Shown here: positions 59,315-64,000 of the stretch, in pieces | Position numbering within the stretch: the stretch's first letter is position 1 | How the letters are laid out: the number at the start of each line of letters is the position of its first letter | Assembly (NCBI GenBank): GCA_004362315.1 | Contig: SNWL01000003.1 | Span: 930,001 to 994,000, forward strand | DNA from: Mycobacterium sp. BK086 | Lineage (GTDB): Bacteria; Actinomycetota; Actinomycetes; Mycobacteriales; Mycobacteriaceae | Length of the DNA: 64,000 nt | Direction: 5' to 3' | Program-made: the position numbers and the translations under genes | Notes under the pieces: model-generated | The model's database searches: none | What the model saw: the letters and a program-made list of their open reading frames with translations, nothing else | What the model was told of the DNA's origin: nothing

Positions 59315-61611
59315 ACGCCGTTCCTTTCTGATCCAGCCGTCGATTCCGCATCGACGAGCGCGGCGACGATGGCAGCCTGGCCCAGTGCCAGGCCACCGTC
59401 GTTGCATGGCACGATTCGGTGGCTGAGGACCTCAAGCCCGCTCTCGGTGAGCGCGAGCCGAAGGCCCTGCAGCAGAAGCTGATTGGCGAACACCCCGCCG
59501 GTCAATCCGATGGCGGAGATCCCAGCCGCTCGGGCACATTCGGTGGCCACCATCGTCGTCGCGCGAATGACCGCGAGGTGAAAACCAGCGGCCAGATCGG
59601 CGACCGGGGTGCCGTTGCGCAAGCCTTCCACGATTCCGCGGATCACCGGCGCGGGATCCAGCACGCCATCGGCGACAGAAAAGTCCAGCGCGCTCGGCGT
59701 CCCGCGCCTGGCCACGTGCTCGAGCTCCACGGCGGCCTGGCCTTCGTAGCTGACCTCTTGGCAAACGCCGAGCAAGCTTGCCACGGCGTCGAAGAGCCGG
59801 CCCATGCTGGTGGTGGGCACGCACCCGAAACCACGCGGGATCTGCTGGCCCAGAATGTGCAGAGCGTTCTCGTCCAGCGCGGCCACGGGCGGCAGGTCGG
59901 GCGCCCAGTCGATTCCGGCGCGGTGCAACAGGTCCAGGGCGATACGAGCCGGATGGCGGACGGCACCATCTCCGCCGGGTAACGCGAACGTCCGCAGGTG
60001 GCCGACCCGGGTGAACCGGGCGGTATCGCTGATCGCCAACAGCTCACCGCCCCAGATGGTTCCGTCGGTGCCGTAGCCGGTGCCGTCGTAGGTGACCGCG
60101 ATGACGGGGGTGCCCAATCGTCCGTGTTCGGCCAACAGTGACACCGCGTGGGCGTGGTGGTGCTGAACGGCGACCACCGGCCTGCCCAGGGCGTAGCGCC
60201 GTGCCCACGAGGTGGTGGCATAACCGGGATGCATGTCGCAGGCGATCACATCGGGTGTGCGATCGGTCATGAAAGCCAGGTGCTCGAGGGCCCCCTCGAA
60301 GCACTTTTGGGTGCGCGGATCGGCCATATCGCCGAGATGCGAGGACATGTGGGCGTGCCCGTCGGCACCAACTAGGCAGAAGGTGGTCTTCAGATCACCG
60401 CCGGTGGCGAGAATGACGCGGTCCGGCAGTGGGCCGGTGACTGACACCGGCAGCGGCGCGTATCCGCGGGACCGGCGCAGCGGTAGCGGCGCCCCGCGGT
60501 CGTCGATCGTGATGACCGAGTCCTCGCACGGCACATGGATGGGCCGGTCATGGGTGAGCACCGCATCGGCGAGCCCGTCGATCCAGTCGAGATCGTCATC
60601 GCGGAACACGATGGGTGAGCCGCCCCGGTTGGCCGATGTCATCACCAGCGGAACGGATCCGAGCCGATCGAACAGCAGATGGTGCACCGGAGAGTAGGCG
60701 AGCATCACGCCCAGGTCGGTCAGCCTCGGCGCGACCTCTTCGGCGATCCCGCTCCCCCGCCGGGCGACCAGCACGATGGGCGCCGACGACGAGGTGAGTG
60801 CGGCAGCCGCCGCCTCGTCGAGTGCCGCGATGTCGCCGGCGGCCCGCACATCGGCGACCATCACCGCGAACGGTTTGGCTGGCCGGCTCTTGCGTCGGCG
60901 CAGCTCGCGGACAGCGGACGCGTCGTCGGCGCGGCACGCCAGATGAAAGCCACCGATCCCCTTGACCGCGACGATCAGCCCGTTCCGCAGGGCGCGCACC
61001 GCAGCGTCGATCGGGTCCTTCGTCCCTGCCATGCCGTCCGCCTGCCATCTCAGCCGGGGCCCGCACTCCGGGCAGGCGATGGTCTGGGCGTGATAGCGAC
61101 GGTCCAGCGGATCGTGGTACTCCGCGGCGCACGCCGGGCACATCGGGAAGTCGGCCATTGTGGTCATCGGTCGGTCGTAGGGCAGATCGGTGATCACGGT
61201 GTAGCGCGGTCCGCAGTTGGTACAGGTGATGAACGGGTGGCCGTAGCGCCGGTTGGCCGGGTCACGCATGTCGGCCAGGCAGTCGTCGCACACCGCGATG
61301 TCCGGTGGAATCAGGGTCCGCGAGTCGTCTCCACAGCGGCTACCCACGATTTCAAAGGTGTTGTCGCCGTTGGGTTCCACTCTCTCACTGCGCAACGTAT
61401 CGATACGAGCCATCCGCGGGCCACGCTGCCGGAGTGCCGCGATCGCCGCATCCACGTCCTCTGCTGGGCCTTCCCACTCGCAATGCACCGACCCGGCGTC
61501 GTTGTACACGAAACCACCGAGCCCGAATTCGGCTGCGATCCGCGCGACCGCCGGGCGAAATCCGACGCCCTGCACCACACCGGTGATGTCCAGACGGACC
61601 CGCACCATCAT
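59287..61611 (-). CDS. hypF: Carbamoyltransferase HypF
   Basis: A 774-residue enzyme that converts carbamoyl phosphate and ATP to carbamoyl-adenylate and passes the carbamoyl to HypE. Domains in order: acylphosphatase-like (ITGVVQGVGFRPAVARIAAE, residues 8-90), zinc fingers with four CxxC pairs (about 105-185), YrdC-like (about 200-385) and Kae1-like with the HHHAHAVSLLAEHG metal motif. Two adjacent ATGs (61611, 61608) are possible. A small ORF with a strong ribosome binding site ends exactly at the start. Confidence 0.96.
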   Translation of the reverse strand: MMVRVRLDITGVVQGVGFRPAVARIAAEFGLGGFVYNDAGSVHCEWEGPAEDVDAAIAALRQRGPRMARIDTLRSERVEPNGDNTFEIVGSRCGDDSRTLIPPDIAVCDDCLADMRDPANRRYGHPFITCTNCGPRYTVITDLPYDRPMTTMADFPMCPACAAEYHDPLDRRYHAQTIACPECGPRLRWQADGMAGTKDPIDAAVRALRNGLIVAVKGIGGFHLACRADDASAVRELRRRKSRPAKPFAVMVADVRAAGDIAALDEAAAAALTSSSAPIVLVARRGSGIAEEVAPRLTDLGVMLAYSPVHHLLFDRLGSVPLVMTSANRGGSPIVFRDDDLDWIDGLADAVLTHDRPIHVPCEDSVITIDDRGAPLPLRRSRGYAPLPVSVTGPLPDRVILATGGDLKTTFCLVGADGHAHMSSHLGDMADPRTQKCFEGALEHLAFMTDRTPDVIACDMHPGYATTSWARRYALGRPVVAVQHHHAHAVSLLAEHGRLGTPVIAVTYDGTGYGTDGTIWGGELLAISDTARFTRVGHLRTFALPGGDGAVRHPARIALDLLHRAGIDWAPDLPPVAALDENALHILGQQIPRGFGCVPTTSMGRLFDAVASLLGVCQEVSYEGQAAVELEHVARRGTPSALDFSVADGVLDPAPVIRGIVEGLRNGTPVADLAAGFHLAVIRATTMVATECARAAGISAIGLTGGVFANQLLLQGLRLALTESGLEVLSHRIVPCNDGGLALGQAAIVAALVDAESTAGSERNGVCASESPAR

Positions 61612-61664
61612 CGGATCGCCGTCACCTCGGGCCCGGCAGAACGCGGGCGGAAATCGATGCTCAT
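61608..61664 (-). CDS. 18-residue ORF translationally coupled to hypF
   Basis: ATG at 61664 preceded by a strong AGGAGG; reads MSIDFRPRSAGPEVTAIR and ends in a TGA overlapping the hypF ATG. hypF itself has no good ribosome binding site, so translation of this leader probably delivers ribosomes to it. No family recognised. Confidence 0.5.
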   Translation of the reverse strand: MSIDFRPRSAGPEVTAIR

Positions 61665-61868
61665 GAACCTCCTGAGCAGAAGAAGGCCACTCGCGTCGAT
61701 GGGCTGTCCACGCGGGTAGATCACCATCACGCTAACCCCGGCGTTCTATGACCACAATCACAATTTCGCAGCGAAAGTCTGCGTTTTTCCGTCCAAAAGG
61801 CCCTCGGCTGCCTCATCGGTGCGCTGTAGGGTGCAGGCCTGCCGACACGGAGAATGGGAAGACCGACT

Positions 61869-62204
61869 GTGCACGAATTGTCGCTGTGCCATGCGATCGC
61901 CGGGGTGGTGAAGCCGTACGCGGCCGGCCGCCGCGTCGACGTCGTTCGGGTGCAGATCGGCGCGTTGCGTCAGGTGGTGCCCGAGTCACTGTCGTTCTGC
62001 TGGACGCTGGTCCGCGACGACGAGAGCATGCCAGAGGCCGAGTTGGAGCTCGAGTTCGTCGCGGCTGAAGTGGACTGCCACGGCTGCGGGCAGCATTCCG
62101 AGATCACCTCACGGTGGTCGGTCTGCTGTCCGCACTGTGCGAGCGCGGACGTGCAGGTCGTTCGAGGCAACGAATTCCTGGTCACCTCGCTGGACGTGAC
62201 GTGA
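61869..62204 (+). CDS. hypA: Hydrogenase nickel incorporation protein HypA
   Basis: A 111-residue metallochaperone. The GTG at 61869 gives the Met-His-Glu N-terminus whose His2 binds nickel, so this start is required although a longer ORF exists. The zinc domain has two CxxC pairs (CHGC and CPHC). It works with HypB to load nickel into the hydrogenase large subunit. Divergent from hypF and 24 bases before hypB. Confidence 0.95.
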   Translation: MHELSLCHAIAGVVKPYAAGRRVDVVRVQIGALRQVVPESLSFCWTLVRDDESMPEAELELEFVAAEVDCHGCGQHSEITSRWSVCCPHCASADVQVVRGNEFLVTSLDVT

Positions 62205-62228
62205 CGCGGGAGACGAAAGGTAGTCAGC

Positions 62229-63014
62229 ATGGGTAGGTTTCACCGTCACGACGACGGCACCGTGCACAGCCACGAGCACGACGAGCATGGGCAGCATTCC
62301 CATGAGCACGGCGACCACAGCGGTTACGCCACCGGTGCGCAACGCATCGAGGTGCTCGAGCACATCTTCGCCGAGAACGACACCAGGGCCGACATCAACC
62401 GAGCAGCCTTCGAGAGCAACGGGATCCGGACACTGAACCTGATGAGTTCGCCGGGATCGGGAAAGACGACGGTGTTGGCCGCCACGCTCGACGAGCTGGC
62501 CGGTGAGCTTGCCGTGGGCGTGATCGAGGGTGACATCGCCACTGACCTCGACGCCGCCAAGCTCGGCGGTCGTGGTGCCCAGATCTCTCTGCTGAACACC
62601 AACAACGGGTTCGGCGGCGAATGCCACCTGGATGCCCCGATGGTCAACCGTGCGCTGCAAGGCCTGGATCTGCCGGTTCTGGATCTGGTGATCATCGAGA
62701 ACGTCGGGAATCTGGTGTGCCCCGCGGAGTTCGACGTCGGCGAGCACGCCAAGGCGATGGTGTACTCGGTGACGGAGGGCGAGGACAAGCCGCTGAAGTA
62801 TCCGGTGATGTTCCGATCCGTCGACGTGGTGCTGCTGAACAAGATCGACCTCGTCCCTCACCTCGACGTCGACATCAACACCTACATCGCCCGGATCCGT
62901 GAGGTCAATCCGACCGCAACGATCTTGCCGGTGAGTGCGCGCACCGGGGAGGGCATGTCGGCATGGTTCGATTGGCTGCGCGGCTTCGCATCAGTACCGG
63001 TGATCGCTAACTGA
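62229..63014 (+). CDS. hypB: Hydrogenase nickel incorporation GTPase HypB
   Basis: A 261-residue SIMIBI GTPase that hydrolyses GTP during nickel delivery. The first 32 residues hold ten histidines (HSHEHDEHGQHSHEHGDH), a nickel-storage tail. The P-loop is MSSPGSGKTTVL, GGECHLD contains the conserved metal Cys/His, ENVGNLVCPAEFDVGE the G3 region, and NKIDL the guanine-specificity motif. Its 3' end overlaps the convergent receiver gene by eight bases. Confidence 0.96.
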   Translation: MGRFHRHDDGTVHSHEHDEHGQHSHEHGDHSGYATGAQRIEVLEHIFAENDTRADINRAAFESNGIRTLNLMSSPGSGKTTVLAATLDELAGELAVGVIEGDIATDLDAAKLGGRGAQISLLNTNNGFGGECHLDAPMVNRALQGLDLPVLDLVIIENVGNLVCPAEFDVGEHAKAMVYSVTEGEDKPLKYPVMFRSVDVVLLNKIDLVPHLDVDINTYIARIREVNPTATILPVSARTGEGMSAWFDWLRGFASVPVIAN

Positions 63015-63420
63015 CCTGAACGGGCTTTGTCTGCAGGCGTGTTCGCAACGCGCCGACGACCGCAGCGGTCAGAGTCGCGGGATCCAGGGGATGCGGCACC
63101 GCGGCGTCTGCACGTGACCAGCGAGCCAGCCAGTCATCGATGGGCCTACCTGTCAGGACGATCAGCGGCGGGCAGATATCGAGTTCGTCCTTGAGCTGCT
63201 TGGCAACTCCCATTCCGCCCGCCGGCGCGGCCTCGCCGTCCAGGATCGCCAGGTCGACACCATCAGAATCCATGCGCTGCACCACCATCGCAGGAGTGGC
63301 GACTTCCAGATAACGGAATTCGGGCAAATCCGCGACCGGGCGAGACCCCAGTGCGGCGATGGCGCGTTGCCGCGTCGAGCGGTTGTCGCTGTATACCAAC
63401 ACTGTGATGGGTGCACTCAT
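63007..63420 (-). CDS. Atypical response-regulator receiver (Rv3143-like)
   Basis: A 137-residue stand-alone receiver domain. The phospho-acceptor candidate is the Asp of [10 protein letters not shown]; the N-terminal acidic pair is reduced to YSDN, and the conserved Lys near the end seems replaced (AAVPHPLDP), so phosphorylation may not work normally. It resembles Rv3143, the atypical receiver next to the nuo operon of M. tuberculosis. No output domain and no kinase nearby. Divergent from fbp. Confidence 0.75.
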   Translation of the reverse strand: MSAPITVLVYSDNRSTRQRAIAALGSRPVADLPEFRYLEVATPAMVVQRMDSDGVDLAILDGEAAPAGGMGVAKQLKDELDICPPLIVLTGRPIDDWLARWSRADAAVPHPLDPATLTAAVVGALRTRLQTKPVQVS

Positions 63421-63588
63421 AGCGCGATCGTAGGGCCGCAATCGCGCTTGGCGACAGGGCAATACGACTTCCCCCCGGCCATCCACCCGCCCGGGGGATG
63501 GGCAGTCCGCTCCCCCACCAGGACCATCGAACTGACCCGAAGTCGTGGGTTCAGTCACGCGCCCGGATCGCGAGGAGGAGTGCAACTC

Positions 63589-64000
63589 ATGCTCACCAAC
63601 CAGACCACCCTGGTGCGGTTCCTGATCGAGGAGCGCCGTCAGCACCCCGATGCCAGCGGCGAGCTGAATGCGTTGATTCTCGACGTCGCGCTGGCCTGCA
63701 AAGCGATCTCGAACCGGGTGGCGCAAGGCGAACTCGGGGGTGTGCTGGGCTCCGCCGACGTGGTCAACGTCCAAGGCGAGGTCCAACAGAAACTCGACGT
63801 CCTGGCCAACGAGTACTTCCTGCGGGCCTGCGAATGGGGCGGGCAGGTGACCGGAATGGTCTCCGAGGAACTCGACGACCCGTACCCCTTGCCCATCCAG
63901 TACCCACGGGGAAAGTATCTGCTGATCTTCGACCCACTCGACGGCTCTTCCAACATCGACGTGAATGTCTCGGTCGGCAGCATCTTTTCGATCCTGCGCG
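63589..64000 (+). CDS. fbp: Class I fructose-1,6-bisphosphatase (5' part; runs off the window)
   Basis: The first 137 residues of a class I FBPase. [17 protein letters not shown] starts the protein and [22 protein letters not shown] is the metal/substrate signature. An GAGGAGGAG site precedes the ATG. M. tuberculosis uses the class II enzyme GlpX for gluconeogenesis; a class I copy next to hyp genes in a mycobacterium points to a Calvin-cycle (cbbF) role. The rest of the operon, if any, lies beyond base 64000. Confidence 0.93.
   Translation, partial: MLTNQTTLVRFLIEERRQHPDASGELNALILDVALACKAISNRVAQGELGGVLGSADVVNVQGEVQQKLDVLANEYFLRACEWGGQVTGMVSEELDDPYPLPIQYPRGKYLLIFDPLDGSSNIDVNVSVGSIFSILR

Noticed and set aside
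60679..61719. Plus-strand ORF of 346 codons
   Set aside because: Antisense to hypF, whose domains are unmistakable.
61767..61788. CGCAG/CTGCG hairpin followed by TTTTT between hypF and hypA
   Set aside because: The stem is only five base pairs with a seven-base loop and lies upstream of both divergent genes, so a terminator there makes little sense; possibly a leader structure of hypA.

Overview
The window is GC-rich chromosomal DNA from a Mycobacterium, most likely a fast-growing (Mycolicibacterium-type) species. From about 1 to 40.3 kb the gene order follows the M. tuberculosis H37Rv stretch recG (Rv2973c) to lppZ (Rv3006) as I remember it: recG, DAK2 protein, ung, thiL, ddl, gpsA, fbiD, ppk1, mutT1, hupB, leuD-leuC, IclR regulator, F420-type oxidoreductase, gltX, FAH hydrolase, MFS carrier, leuB, serA, FAD oxidoreductase, ilvC-ilvN-ilvB, PH-domain protein, doxX, lppZ. 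This synteny comes from memory of the families, not from a search. 

Region 1 (1-14.2 kb) holds DNA repair (recG, ung, mutT1), cofactor synthesis (thiL, fbiD), cell-wall and lipid precursor enzymes (ddl, gpsA), ribosomal protein L28 and polyphosphate kinase. Region 2 (14.2-31 kb) holds the nucleoid protein HupB, leucine and serine biosynthesis (leuD, leuC, leuB, serA) with a divergent IclR regulator, and a translation cluster in which GluRS sits beside tRNA-Glu and tRNA-Gln. Insertions relative to the tuberculosis order include a Cys/Met-metabolism PLP enzyme, a sedolisin-like protease with a membrane protein, and a MerR/NAD(P)H-binding pair. Region 3 (31-40.3 kb) has a haemophore-like secreted protein, a PGRS-like glycine-rich gene frameshifted by a 47-bp tandem duplication, and the ilvBNC operon, preceded by a leader peptide and terminator that look like a classical attenuator. 

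Region 4 (40.4-51.1 kb) leaves the tuberculosis order. It is an accessory cluster: a tandem (double) TetR regulator, cytochrome P450, two SDRs, an AveC-like membrane protein, a periplasmic-binding-fold protein with no signal peptide, a CbbQ/NorQ-type AAA ATPase, its VWA partner, a nitroreductase-like flavoprotein and a SnoaL-like protein. Two promoter regions with the same ATCTGTTCC element in or next to the core promoter appear to control both halves, so I read it as one regulon and as the best candidate here for an undescribed system. 

Region 5 (51.2-64 kb) contains gap-pgk without tpiA, a HAD phosphatase, a full [NiFe]-hydrogenase maturation set (hypF-C-D-E on one strand, hypA-B on the other) and, at the right edge, a class I fructose-1,6-bisphosphatase. 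This combination suggests hydrogen oxidation and possibly Calvin-cycle CO2 fixation, but no hydrogenase subunit, RuBisCO or phosphoribulokinase gene is inside the window. No IS element, CRISPR array or rRNA was found, and no stretch over 300 bases lacks a gene.
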